DNA of 64,000 bases, taken from positions 62,001-126,000 of the forward strand of contig NZ_QKYV01000003.1 in NCBI RefSeq assembly GCF_003253545.1, given 5' to 3'. This DNA comes from Mesonia algae (GTDB taxonomy: Bacteria; Bacteroidota; Bacteroidia; Flavobacteriales; Flavobacteriaceae). Made by a program: the position numbers and the translations under genes. The notes below the pieces were generated by a model. It was not told where the DNA came from, did no database searches, and saw only the letters and a program-made list of their open reading frames with translations. Positions 36,306 to 44,893 of this stretch are shown piece after piece; within the stretch, counting starts at the first letter, position 1, and each line of letters begins with the position of its first letter.

Positions 36306-37550
36306 TTGAAGTTTTTATATCGTTTTTTTATTTCAATTATCCAATTTTCTTTACCGTTGTTAAAGGTGGTTAGCCCAAAAATGAAATTGTTCGTAGAAGG
36401 TAGAAAAAACGTTTTTCAGCAAATTCAGCTTAAGCTATCGGTTAGAAAAGAGCATAAAAGAATCTGGATTCATACAGCATCATTAGGAGAATATGAACAA
36501 GCTGTTCCTATTATAGAAGGAGTTTTAGCACTACACCCAACTAGTGAAATTATTGTTAGTTTCTTTTCTCCTTCGGGTTATGAAATAAAAAAAAATAATC
36601 CCTATGCGAAACTCACTACCTATCTTCCCTTAGATACCAAAACCAATGCTAAAAAATTTATAGAAGCCATCCAGCCCGATATCGCTCTATTTATTAAATA
36701 TGAAATTTGGCCTAATTATCTTGAACAATTAAAAAAAAGAAAGATTCCCACTTATTTAATTTCGGCCAACTTTAGAAAAAATCAATTTTTATTTAATCCA
36801 TTGGGAGGGTTCATGTTTGAAGCTTTAAAAAGCTTTACCCATATTTTTGTTCAGCATCAAGATTCTTTACACCTTTTAAAAGACAAAGGAATTCATCATG
36901 TTAGCGTCAGTGGTGATACTCGTTTTGATCGTGTTTATCAACAATTACAAATGCAAAACAAGCTCGCTTTCGCAGAAGAATTTAAGCAACAGAAACTATG
37001 TATGGTTTGCGGAAGCACTTGGCCAGAAGATGAAACTCTTTTACTAGAGCTAATACATAAAAACCCCGAGTTGAAGTTTATAATCGCACCCCATGAAGTA
37101 GAAAAAAAGCGAATTCATTCTTTAACGGAAAAGCTAAAGACCTCGTACATTTTACATTCTCAACTTCAAAAATCGAGTTTAAGGGACAAGCAAGTACTTA
37201 TTATAGACAACATTGGTTTGCTTTCTAAACTTTACGCTTACGCGGATATTGCCTATGTGGGTGGCGCTGCAGGGAACACGGGTTTACACAATATTTTAGA
37301 ACCCGCCACATTTGGTGTACCTATCATAATAGGAGAAAATCATAAGAAATTCCCAGAGGCAGATTTACTCATAAAAGAAAAAGCGTTATTCAGTGTGACT
37401 GATCCTCAGGCTCTTCAGACTATAGTTAAAAAATTAGTTATGGATACTGAATTTAGAATTGACACAGGTAAGAATTCTTTCCGATTCATCGAGAAAAATA
37501 GAGGAGCAAAAAGTAGAGTTATGATGGAAATTAAAGAAAAAATCTTTTAA
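36306..37550 (+). CDS. waaA: 3-deoxy-D-manno-octulosonic acid transferase (Kdo transferase)
   Basis: A 414-residue GT30-family enzyme that adds Kdo to lipid A precursor at the inner membrane. Features are an N-terminal hydrophobic anchor, VEGRKNVFQQ, the WIHTASLGEYEQA segment with the catalytic glutamate near residue 62, LFIKYEIWPNY, and the C-terminal donor-binding GNTGLHNILEPATFGVPIIIG. The start is a TTG at 36306: the family N-terminus up to VEGRKN requires it, and the first in-frame ATG (MKLFVEG) would delete the anchor. A weak -7 box, TATTTTAG, lies at 36284-36291. Confidence 0.93.
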   Translation: MKFLYRFFISIIQFSLPLLKVVSPKMKLFVEGRKNVFQQIQLKLSVRKEHKRIWIHTASLGEYEQAVPIIEGVLALHPTSEIIVSFFSPSGYEIKKNNPYAKLTTYLPLDTKTNAKKFIEAIQPDIALFIKYEIWPNYLEQLKKRKIPTYLISANFRKNQFLFNPLGGFMFEALKSFTHIFVQHQDSLHLLKDKGIHHVSVSGDTRFDRVYQQLQMQNKLAFAEEFKQQKLCMVCGSTWPEDETLLLELIHKNPELKFIIAPHEVEKKRIHSLTEKLKTSYILHSQLQKSSLRDKQVLIIDNIGLLSKLYAYADIAYVGGAAGNTGLHNILEPATFGVPIIIGENHKKFPEADLLIKEKALFSVTDPQALQTIVKKLVMDTEFRIDTGKNSFRFIEKNRGAKSRVMMEIKEKIF

Positions 37551-37681
37551 AACACACAGTATCTACCTCATAAAGAATCATTTTAATTAAAAATTTAATA
37601 AAATTTTATTAGAGTTTTCTATTTTAGTATTGTTAAAATATATAATTTAGCCCCAACATTAACCATAACAATTAGCAACTA

Positions 37682-37912
37682 ATGAAAAAATCATTTTTAG
37701 CATTAAGCTTTTTAACTTTCACACTTGTATTTAGTTCTTGTAGAGAAGAAAAGAAATCTGAAGAACAAGTAAAAGAAGTTGAAGTAGTAAAAGAAGTTGA
37801 GGTAGAAGCTAAAGAAGACAAAGGAATCTTAGAACGTACTGCAGAAAAAGTAGACGACGAGGTAAACAAAGAAGTAAATCAAGAAATTGAAAAAATCGGA
37901 GACGATAATTAA
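37682..37912 (+). CDS. Small acidic lipoprotein, copy A
   Basis: A 76-residue protein with a lipoprotein signal peptide (VFSSC, cysteine near residue 20) followed by REEKK and a highly charged Glu/Lys/Val tail that should be helical. It shares the sequence SCREE and overall plan with the gene 30 bases downstream, so the two may be diverged tandem duplicates. No enzymatic motif is present; a structural, stress or envelope role is only a guess. A candidate -7 box (TAATTTAG, one mismatch) lies at 37643-37650. Confidence 0.75.
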   Translation: MKKSFLALSFLTFTLVFSSCREEKKSEEQVKEVEVVKEVEVEAKEDKGILERTAEKVDDEVNKEVNQEIEKIGDDN

Positions 37913-37942
37913 ATTTAATACTAATACACAAAACCAAAAATT

Positions 37943-38239
37943 ATGAAGAAATCAGTAATAATGCTAGCTATGTTATTTGCATTTTCAACAGCATTCACTT
38001 CTTGTAGAGAAGAAAACAAAAAAGAAGAAGTTGAAATGAACATGGACGAAGCTGAAAACGAAATGGACGAAGCTGGTAACGATATGGAAGATGCTGCAAA
38101 CGATGCAGGAAATGCCATTGAAGATGCTGCTGAAGACACTGGAGACGCAATTGAAAATGCTGCCAATGAAACTGGTGAAGCTGTAGACAATGCTGCTCAA
38201 GAAGTAGAAGACGAAGTTGAAGGTAACGACGACATGTAA
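37943..38239 (+). CDS. Small acidic lipoprotein with four 11-residue repeats, copy B
   Basis: A 98-residue protein with a lipoprotein signal peptide (AFTSC) followed by REENKKEE and a very acidic, alanine-rich body. Residues about 45-88 form four consecutive 11-residue repeats of the type G-x-A-I-E-x-A-A-x-x-T (for example GDAIENAANET and GEAVDNAAQEV). Such hendecads favour a long amphipathic helix, as in group 3 LEA proteins. It is paired with the upstream lipoprotein and followed by a strong terminator. Antisense open frames here are products of the low-complexity composition. Confidence 0.78.
   Translation: MKKSVIMLAMLFAFSTAFTSCREENKKEEVEMNMDEAENEMDEAGNDMEDAANDAGNAIEDAAEDTGDAIENAANETGEAVDNAAQEVEDEVEGNDDM
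38075..38206 (+). repeat. Four tandem 33-base coding repeats
   Basis: Units at 38075, 38108, 38141 and 38174 each encode one 11-residue helix repeat. They are diverged at the DNA level but keep exact phase, which points to old internal duplication kept for the protein helix. Confidence 0.75.
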
Positions 38240-38259
38240 TCTTTTTCTTTAGTGAAATA

Positions 38260-38293
38260 AAAAATCCCTTCCCTTACAGGAGGGGATTTTTAT
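38260..38293 (+). terminator. Intrinsic terminator after the small lipoprotein pair
   Basis: A 13-bp stem (AAAAATCCCTTCC / GGAGGGGATTTTT, one G-T pair) with a six-base loop and T-rich tail lies about 20 bases after the stop. Confidence 0.88.
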
Positions 38294-38323
38294 TTGTAAT
38301 TATTTGAATAAAATATTCCGTTT

Positions 38324-39412
38324 ATGTGGGACGATGCTATTAAAGCTATAAAAGACAACAATACTGTCTGGATAAAAGAAAATCGAATAGATTTCCAGCA
38401 CTATTTTCAAAGAGAAAACTGTCATCCGCAAGGAAAACTTTCTGCTTTAGCTTTAGAAAAACATTATTCAGCTAAACTCTTTAAAATGTTTTTAGGCAAA
38501 AACTATAACGGCCTTGCTTTAAGCTTAGACGAAGGTGCCAAGTGGATAGAAAACGCTTCCTTTCTTGACGGAAACTGGGGATGGTTATTGGGTATTGGTG
38601 TCGGTGGAGCCTATTTCGCCGATTATTGTGATAAAAAAACCGCACAAACCTATTTTTCTCTTAAAAATGCTTTAGTCGCTGGAAGCGGGAAACCTTCTGG
38701 CAAACTAACCTCTCTACCCAATGGTTATGCATTAAGTGGTAGTTGGAAATACTGTAGTGGCTCTGAGCAAGCTTCATTATTTACTGCAGTTACAATAAAA
38801 GAAGAGAAACCCATTGCTATTATTATTCCCAGCAAATCAGTTATAATTAAAAAAGACTGGAATGCCATAGGATTGCCTTTAACCTGTAGTCATTATATAG
38901 AAACTCAAAAAGCCTTTATTCCTAAAAATCATTTATTTGATTTATCTACAAGGCCTAGATATAACGAATACCCAATTTCTACTTATCCTTTTATGGAGTT
39001 TGCTTTAGCTTGTTTCACTCCGGTTATGATTGGAATTACTAAGAATCTTTTTGAAGATATTTCTGAATTTGTATCCAGCAAAAAGGAAATCTGGAAAAAT
39101 CATCAACCAGAACGTTATGAGTTTATCAGTACCAAAATCCTAGAGATTAAAACCCACTTAGAAAACACTTCGTCCTTATTTTACCACAAGTTAAAAAAGA
39201 GTTGGCAAGACCATTTAAAAGAACAACAGTCAAATTTAGAAAGCGACCTATCATCAATTTCAAAAGAACTCGCTGCCTACTGCTACGAGGAATCTTTTCA
39301 ATTGATTCCTTTGTTGGGAATGGTAGCTATAGAGAATGACACATCTATTCAGAGACAATTTAAAAATCTACAAACCGCTTATCAACACATGATATTTAGA
39401 AATTTCTCTTAA
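38324..39412 (+). CDS. Acyl-CoA dehydrogenase-fold protein
   Basis: A 362-residue protein of the acyl-CoA dehydrogenase / flavin monooxygenase fold. A helical N-terminal part, the segment SGKPSGKLTSLPNGYALSG and SWKYCSGSEQASLF (the usual FMN/FAD-contacting beta domain), WNAIGLPLTCSHYIE, and a helical C-terminal half are visible. The C-terminus does not show the canonical glutamate region of true dehydrogenases, so a DszC/HpaB-like oxygenase or a non-canonical family member is possible. Many flavobacterial genomes carry such a protein without assigned role. Confidence 0.75.
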   Translation: MWDDAIKAIKDNNTVWIKENRIDFQHYFQRENCHPQGKLSALALEKHYSAKLFKMFLGKNYNGLALSLDEGAKWIENASFLDGNWGWLLGIGVGGAYFADYCDKKTAQTYFSLKNALVAGSGKPSGKLTSLPNGYALSGSWKYCSGSEQASLFTAVTIKEEKPIAIIIPSKSVIIKKDWNAIGLPLTCSHYIETQKAFIPKNHLFDLSTRPRYNEYPISTYPFMEFALACFTPVMIGITKNLFEDISEFVSSKKEIWKNHQPERYEFISTKILEIKTHLENTSSLFYHKLKKSWQDHLKEQQSNLESDLSSISKELAAYCYEESFQLIPLLGMVAIENDTSIQRQFKNLQTAYQHMIFRNFS

Positions 39413-39507
39413 TTATTAATCTGTTTCCTGTGATTTTTATAGTAATATAATAGCAGTAAATAATAAGCTTATCTCTTTTAACCTAAACTTACCTTATTAA
39501 CTCCACT

Positions 39508-40073
39508 ATGAAAAAACTACTACTTTTAATATTTATAATTTTTTCCTCAAATCTTATAAATGCTCAACAAACATTTTCTCATGCTATAGGCGCTACTGGT
39601 TTTTTAGGCACAAGAAATGCGAACTTACATGCTGTGGGAATAACTTATTCTCCAAGGCTTAATATCTTTAAAACTGGAGAATATTCCACTATATCTGTTG
39701 GTACTAACTTGGGAATTGGATATAATTTGAAAAATAATTTTGCCGAAGAAAATCCAATTACACTTCATATACCCATAAGCATCGACTTTAATTTTGTCTT
39801 GCCAGCACAAAAGACTCATTTACAAAAAATAAATCTGGTGGTTTTTTTGGTATAGGATATAGCTTTGAACAAGCCGGCTTAAGTCTTGACGAAAACAATA
39901 TAGAAGAAGACACTTTAATTAAAGAAACCATCAATGGTCCTATTGTAAATTTAGGATACCAGTTTAAAATCGCCTCTCAAGCATTTGGAATACGAGCTTC
40001 TTATTTATATGGTACTGGTGATTTTGAAGGTGGTTATTTAACCTCTCTAACTTTACAATATATTTTTGATTAA
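39508..40073 (+). pseudogene. Outer-membrane beta-barrel protein gene interrupted by a single-base frameshift
   Basis: The first frame gives a signal peptide (ending INAQ) and about 101 residues of barrel-like sequence, then derails at about 39806-39813 and stops at 39855. From 39810 another frame continues without a break to a stop at 40071-40073. It encodes SGGFFGIGYSFEQAG and, at the end, a barrel-like YLTSLTLQYIFD. Joining the frames gives about 188 residues. A run of four A residues at 39809-39812 would need a fifth to restore the frame. Either a real inactivating deletion, a sequencing error in a homopolymer, or slippage is possible. Confidence 0.85.
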
Positions 40074-40090
40074 ATTAATTTTATAAACCA

Positions 40091-40127
40091 AAAAAGCCTT
40101 GAAAATCAAAAGATTAACAAGGCTTTG
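40091..40127 (-). terminator. Terminator of the tRNA-Gly/tRNA-Leu transcript
   Basis: A perfect 9-bp stem (AAAGCCTTG / CAAGGCTTT) with a 16-base loop is followed by TTTTTT on the minus strand, directly after tRNA-Leu. Confidence 0.85.
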
Positions 40128-40129
40128 AG

Positions 40130-40213
40130 TACTCGGGACGGGACTTGAACCCGTACGAACTAATGTTCATTGGATTTTAAGTCCAACGTGTCTACCAATT
40201 CCACCACCCGAGC
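40130..40213 (-). tRNA. tRNA-Leu (anticodon TAA)
   Basis: On the minus strand GCTCGGG pairs with CCCGAGT to close the acceptor stem. The anticodon loop is CTTAAAA within GGACTTAAAATCC, giving TAA, and the T-arm contains GGTTCAAGTCC. The 84-base length with a long variable arm fits a class II leucine tRNA. CCA is not encoded. Confidence 0.93.
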
Positions 40214-40255
40214 CAATATGTTTTTATAAAGTATATAAATAACTAGTAGACTCTG

Positions 40256-40328
40256 AGCGAAAAACGGGATTCGAACCCGCGACCTCCACCTTGGCAAGGT
40301 GGCGCTCTACCAACTGAGCTATTTTCGC
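40256..40328 (-). tRNA. tRNA-Gly (anticodon GCC)
   Basis: On the minus strand GCGAAAA pairs with TTTTCGC. The D-arm AGCTCAGTTGGTAGAGC and T-arm GGTTCGAACCC are standard. The anticodon stem-loop CCACCTTGCCAAGGTGG gives GCC. Length is 73 bases and CCA is not encoded. It precedes tRNA-Leu by 42 bases on the same strand. Confidence 0.95.
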
Positions 40329-40414
40329 GTAATCTGTAAATGAACGTGCAATCGTGATTGCGGATGCAAATTTAATCCTTTTTTTAGCTTTTCAAAGAAA
40401 AATCGAAAGAAAAT

Positions 40415-43042
40415 TTATTTTTTTTCTTTTTTAGACTGCTGCACCCCTAGCATTCTCTTAATTTCATTTAATTTCATCAACGCCTCCACTGGCGTAAGTG
40501 TATCAATATCAATATGTAATATATCTTCTTTTATTTCTTCTAATAAAGGATCATCTAATTTAAAAAAACTTAGTTGAGGCTCTTTTTCTGTAGCTTTTTT
40601 TACTTGATTGCTTAAACCTTCTTCTCCATGAGACTTTTCTAGCTTTTTCAATATTTTATTTGCCCTATGTAAAACTTGTTGTGGCATACCTGCCATCTTA
40701 GCCACATGAATTCCAAAACTATGTTCGCTGCCACCCGGAGTGAGTTTTCTTAAAAACAATACATTATCTTTTAGTTCTTTTACAGAAACGTTATAATTTT
40801 TAATCCGTGTAAACGTTTGTGTCATTTCATTTAATTCGTGATAGTGGGTAGCAAATAGAGTTTTTGCTTTAGAAGGATGTTCGTGTAAATATTCGCTTAT
40901 CGCCCAAGCAATCGAAATACCGTCATAAGTACTTGTTCCTCTCCCTATCTCATCGAGCAGTATTAAACTTCTTTCCGATAAGTTATTAAGAATATTGGCG
41001 GTTTCGTTCATTTCTACCATAAAAGTAGATTCTCCCAGTGAAATATTGTCACTTGCTCCCACTCTGGTAAAAATTTTATCTACTAAACCTATTTCGGCCG
41101 CTTTTGCTGGCACAAAACTACCCATTTGAGCTAACAATACAATTAATGCTGTTTGTCTTAAAATAGCCGATTTACCACTCATATTAGGACCAGTAATCAT
41201 AATAATTTGCTGCTCGGCTCTATCTAAACTTACATTATTAGAAACATACAACTCACCCGCCGGCAATTGTTTTTCAATTACAGGGTGTCTGCCTTCTTCA
41301 ATTTGTAAATCGTGCCCCATATTTATCGTAGGTTCACAGTAGTTTTCTTCTAATGCCAATTGTGCAAAACTTTGCAAACAGTCCAAACGCGCTACAAGAG
41401 AAGCATTTTTTTGAATCACCTCTATATAATCAGCCATCCAAAGCACCATTTTATGAAATATCTCTTGCTCTAAAGCATAAATTTTCTCTTCAGCTCCTAA
41501 AATTTTGGCTTCGTATTCTTTTAACTCCTCGGTGATGTAACGTTCGGCATTCACTAAAGTTTGTTTTCTCACCCAACTTTCAGGCACCTTGTCTTTATGA
41601 GAATTTCGTACTTCTATATAATATCCAAAAACATTATTACTAGCTATCTTTAAACTCGTAATTCCTGTCGCTTCCACCTCACGCGCAAGCATCTTATCTA
41701 AATAATCTTTCCCAGAAAATGCCAATTGTCGCAGCTCGTCCAGCTCTTGAGAAAATCCTGTAGCAATCGCATTACCTTTATTAATATTTACTGGAGCTTC
41801 TTCGTGTAAAGACTCTTCTATCTTTTTGCGAAGCAAATCACAACTGTGTAAATTTTCTGAAATAACCTGTAAAGCTTCTGCTTCGCTTGACGCGGAAAGT
41901 TCCTTAATAGGAAGAATTGCATCTAATGATTTTTTTAACTGAACAACTTCTCGCGGACTTATTTTTTGAGTGGCGACCTTAGAAATTAAACGCTCTAAAT
42001 CTCCAATTTTATTTATTTGCTCCTGTATTTCTTTTCGCTGCTGCGGATTTTTAATAAAATATTTCACCACTGCATGCCTTGCTTCAATCTTTTCTTTATT
42101 CTTTAACGGAAGTGCCAACCAACGTTTTAACAACCTTCCTCCCATAGCAGAAAGTGTTTTATCTATCACATCTAAAAGCGTCACGGCCTGTAAAGCGTTA
42201 CCTTGATAAAGTTCTAGATTGCGAATGGTAAACCTATCCATCCACACATACTCTTCTTCGGCAATTCTCGATAAGGAAGAAATGTGTTGCAATTGTTTAT
42301 GCTGAGTTTCACCTAAATAATGCAAAACCGCACCAGAGGCTATAATCCCTTCCGGCAAACGATCTACACCAAAACCTTTTAAGTTTTTCGTTTGAAAATG
42401 GTTGGTTAACGTCTCATCTGCATAATCGGGTTGAAAAATCCAATCTTCAAGATAAAAGGTATGAAAATTCTCTCCCCATAATTCCGTAAAGTTTTTTCTA
42501 TTCTTTTTCGGAATCAAAACTTCACTAGGTTGAAAATTCTGTAAAAGCTTATCAATATGTTCTGCATCACCTTGAGCAGTTAAAAACTCTCCTGTAGAAA
42601 CGTCTAAGAATGAAATTCCGTAAAGTTTTTTTCCAAATTGTACTGCAGCCAAAAAATTATTGCTTTTACTCTGTAACACCTCATCGTTCAACGAAACGCC
42701 AGGAGTTACCAATTCGGTTACCCCTCGTTTTACAATTTTCTTGGTTTGTTTAGGATCTTCTAGTTGATCGCAAATTGCTACCCGCTGCCCGGCTTTTACC
42801 AGTTTAGGTAAATAATTATTTAAAGAATGATGGGGAAAGCCAGCCAACTCGAGTTTTTCGCCACCGTTATTTCTATTGGTAAGTACAATATTTAAAATTC
42901 TCGCTGCTTTAATAGCATCTTCCCCAAAGGTTTCATAAAAATCGCCCACCCGAAACAACAACATCGCATCGGGATATTTTGCCTTAATAGCATTATATTG
43001 TTTCATTAATGGCGTTACTTTGGGAGCTTTTTTTGCAGTCAA
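40415..43042 (-). CDS. mutS: DNA mismatch repair protein MutS
   Basis: An 875-residue mismatch-recognition ATPase. The N-terminal mismatch-binding domain has the Phe-x-Glu motif in [11 protein letters not shown] near residue 35. The ATPase part holds the Walker [16 protein letters not shown] near residue 613 and the downstream [18 protein letters not shown] and FATHYHEL segments. Length is normal for MutS1. The start is a TTG (43040-43042); the protein then reads [16 protein letters not shown], which matches the usual N-terminus, and no suitable ATG exists. tRNA-Gly and tRNA-Leu follow on the same strand. Confidence 0.97.
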   Translation of the reverse strand: MTAKKAPKVTPLMKQYNAIKAKYPDAMLLFRVGDFYETFGEDAIKAARILNIVLTNRNNGGEKLELAGFPHHSLNNYLPKLVKAGQRVAICDQLEDPKQTKKIVKRGVTELVTPGVSLNDEVLQSKSNNFLAAVQFGKKLYGISFLDVSTGEFLTAQGDAEHIDKLLQNFQPSEVLIPKKNRKNFTELWGENFHTFYLEDWIFQPDYADETLTNHFQTKNLKGFGVDRLPEGIIASGAVLHYLGETQHKQLQHISSLSRIAEEEYVWMDRFTIRNLELYQGNALQAVTLLDVIDKTLSAMGGRLLKRWLALPLKNKEKIEARHAVVKYFIKNPQQRKEIQEQINKIGDLERLISKVATQKISPREVVQLKKSLDAILPIKELSASSEAEALQVISENLHSCDLLRKKIEESLHEEAPVNINKGNAIATGFSQELDELRQLAFSGKDYLDKMLAREVEATGITSLKIASNNVFGYYIEVRNSHKDKVPESWVRKQTLVNAERYITEELKEYEAKILGAEEKIYALEQEIFHKMVLWMADYIEVIQKNASLVARLDCLQSFAQLALEENYCEPTINMGHDLQIEEGRHPVIEKQLPAGELYVSNNVSLDRAEQQIIMITGPNMSGKSAILRQTALIVLLAQMGSFVPAKAAEIGLVDKIFTRVGASDNISLGESTFMVEMNETANILNNLSERSLILLDEIGRGTSTYDGISIAWAISEYLHEHPSKAKTLFATHYHELNEMTQTFTRIKNYNVSVKELKDNVLFLRKLTPGGSEHSFGIHVAKMAGMPQQVLHRANKILKKLEKSHGEEGLSNQVKKATEKEPQLSFFKLDDPLLEEIKEDILHIDIDTLTPVEALMKLNEIKRMLGVQQSKKEKK

Positions 43043-43142
43043 AATTTTTCTTTTTTAATCAAGGAGTAAAAATAAGAATTCTATGTTTGACAGAAGACGT
43101 AAAATGCTTTCCTGTTTATAAGTTTTCATTATTTTCGCACTT

Positions 43143-43679
43143 ATGAAAAATAGAAAATTAAAAAACAGCGAGCTTGACAGAAAATCTATTGAAGATTTTA
43201 AAGAAGCTAAAAAAACTCCGTTAATCGTTATCTTAGACAATATTAGAAGTCTTAATAATATTGGATCTGTTTTTAGAACTGCCGATGCTTTTTTGATTGA
43301 AAAAATTTTTCTTTGCGGAATTACCGCTACCCCACCTCATAAAGACATTCAAAAAACTGCTTTAGGCGCCACCGATACTGTGATGTGGGAGCATCGGGAA
43401 AACACCGAAGACGTGATCAAAGAACTCCGTGAAAAAGGAGTGAAAATTTTGAGCATCGAACAAGCTGAAGATGCAGTAATGCTAAATGATTTTTCTCCTA
43501 AAAGCGATGAAACCTATGCTATTGTTTTTGGTAATGAAGTGAAAGGAGTACAGCAAAGTGTCGTTTCGGCGAGTGATTATGTTATTGAAATCCCGCAATA
43601 TGGGAGTAAACACTCTTTAAACATTTCGGTAAGTGCCGGTGTAGTTATGTGGGATTTATTTGCAAAGATGAAGTCTTAG
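43143..43679 (+). CDS. TrmH/SpoU-family RNA methyltransferase
   Basis: A 178-residue SPOUT methyltransferase that modifies a ribose in tRNA or rRNA. The three family motifs are visible: LDNIRSLNNIGSVFRTADA near residue 31, AIVFGNEVKGVQQ near 125 and IPQYGSKHSLNISVSAGVVMWDL near 146. The short length without an extra RNA-binding domain is typical of TrmH/TrmL-like members. A near-consensus -7 box, TATTTTCG (43130-43137), lies only five bases before the ATG, so the transcript could be almost leaderless. Its stop overlaps the convergent folK gene by four bases. Confidence 0.9.
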   Translation: MKNRKLKNSELDRKSIEDFKEAKKTPLIVILDNIRSLNNIGSVFRTADAFLIEKIFLCGITATPPHKDIQKTALGATDTVMWEHRENTEDVIKELREKGVKILSIEQAEDAVMLNDFSPKSDETYAIVFGNEVKGVQQSVVSASDYVIEIPQYGSKHSLNISVSAGVVMWDLFAKMKS

Positions 43680-44791
43680 CTTTTTATCTCTTCCAAAATT
43701 TTTAAATAATCCTCTCGGTATTCTACAAAATCTAAGTTAGAAATATCAATGATTTTTACATTAAGATGTTGCTGGTTTTTTATAAAGTTTAGATAGCCTT
43801 TATTAATATTTTCTAAATAATCTGCAGGAATTTTTTGTTCGTAACTTCTACCTCGCTTTTTTATATTCTCTAATAAACGCTCTGTATTTTGGTAGAGATA
43901 CACGTATAAATCTGGCTTTGCCAAATCTTTATACATAATATCAAAAAGCTTTTTATAAAGATTAAACTCTTCTTGTTGCAAGGTTACTTTAGCAAAAATG
44001 AGGGATTTATAAATATCGTAATCACCCACCATAAAATCACTAAACAAATCGTACTGTGAAATATCATCGAGCAATTGCTGATAACGATCTGCCAAAAAAG
44101 ACATTTCTAAAGGAAAGGCATAACGGTGTTGATCTTTATAAAATTTAGGTAAAAAGGGATTGTCTTTAAACCGCTCGCAAATAAGTTTTGCTTTGTAATC
44201 TTCAGCGATCATAGTGGCTAAACTCGTCTTACCAGCTCCTATATTGCCTTCTATAGCTATATATTTATAATGGTTAAGACTTAGAGTTTTTACTTTCAGT
44301 TTTTCAGAAGAAATTTTAATTTGACTTGTGGACAATTCACCTTTTAATTGTTGAATGCTCTTTTGAGATTGAGGATGAATCGTTTCTGCGGCTATTTCCG
44401 TTAAGGGAAAAAGAACAAAATCTCGTTGATGCAAATGAGCGTGAGGAATTTCTAAATCTTTTACGCTTATCAACTCATTTCCGTAAAGAAGAATGTCTAA
44501 ATCTAATGTCCTATTTTGATAACCATTAATGGAACGCTGCCTCCCGTACAAGTTTTCGATATCTAGTAAAAGCTGAAGAACCTTTTTAGCCGAAAATCTA
44601 GTTTTTACAGCTAGGCAAGCATTAAAAAAATCTTGACCTTCAAAACCAAATGCCGCAGTTTCATAAATGGAAGAAATTTGCACGACATCTCCAATTCTTT
44701 TTTGAATTGCATCTACTGCTAATTGTAGGTATTGATGCCTATCTCCTTGATTACTTCCTAAAGCAATGTATGTTAGTGTGGATTTTTTCAA
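43676..44791 (-). CDS. folK: Fusion of FolK (HPPK) and deoxynucleoside kinase
   Basis: A 371-residue two-domain protein. Residues 1-155 are 6-hydroxymethyldihydropterin pyrophosphokinase (YIALGSNQGDR, NACLAVKTRF, RTLDLDILLYG, IPHAHLHQRDFVL). A linker of about 20 residues leads to a dNK domain (about 175-371) with P-loop EGNIGAGKTS, an FMVGDYDIYKS segment in place of the usual DR motif, and lid KKRGRSYEQKI. The first domain makes a folate precursor and the second phosphorylates deoxynucleosides. The start is a TTG at 44789-44791, directly before the first FolK strand. A perfect -7 box lies 47 bases upstream. Confidence 0.92.
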   Translation of the reverse strand: MKKSTLTYIALGSNQGDRHQYLQLAVDAIQKRIGDVVQISSIYETAAFGFEGQDFFNACLAVKTRFSAKKVLQLLLDIENLYGRQRSINGYQNRTLDLDILLYGNELISVKDLEIPHAHLHQRDFVLFPLTEIAAETIHPQSQKSIQQLKGELSTSQIKISSEKLKVKTLSLNHYKYIAIEGNIGAGKTSLATMIAEDYKAKLICERFKDNPFLPKFYKDQHRYAFPLEMSFLADRYQQLLDDISQYDLFSDFMVGDYDIYKSLIFAKVTLQQEEFNLYKKLFDIMYKDLAKPDLYVYLYQNTERLLENIKKRGRSYEQKIPADYLENINKGYLNFIKNQQHLNVKIIDISNLDFVEYREDYLKILEEIKS

Positions 44792-44838
44792 AAATTTAAC
44801 AGAATGGGTTCTACAATTTCACAGCAAATTAAGCAAAA

Positions 44839-44862
44839 CAAATTTACATACTCCTAAATTTG
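44839..44862. promoter_or_regulatory. Divergent -7 boxes for folK and the queuosine-precursor transporter
   Basis: Two perfect TAAATTTG octamers lie 24 bases end to end: on the minus strand at 44839-44846 (toward folK) and on the plus strand at 44855-44862 (toward the transporter). Neither has a convincing TTG at -33. Polymerase could probably not occupy both at once. Confidence 0.45.
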
Positions 44863-44893
44863 CCGTTTAGAGATATTAACAAATTTAGTTTAA

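Noticed and set aside
37921-38200. Two minus-strand Ser-rich open frames over the small lipoprotein genes
   Set aside because: They result from the Glu/Asp/Ala repeats read backwards; the plus-strand frame has a lipoprotein signal and a terminator.
38075-38206. 33-base spaced repeats as a CRISPR array
   Set aside because: The units are contiguous, have no spacers and encode phased helix repeats.
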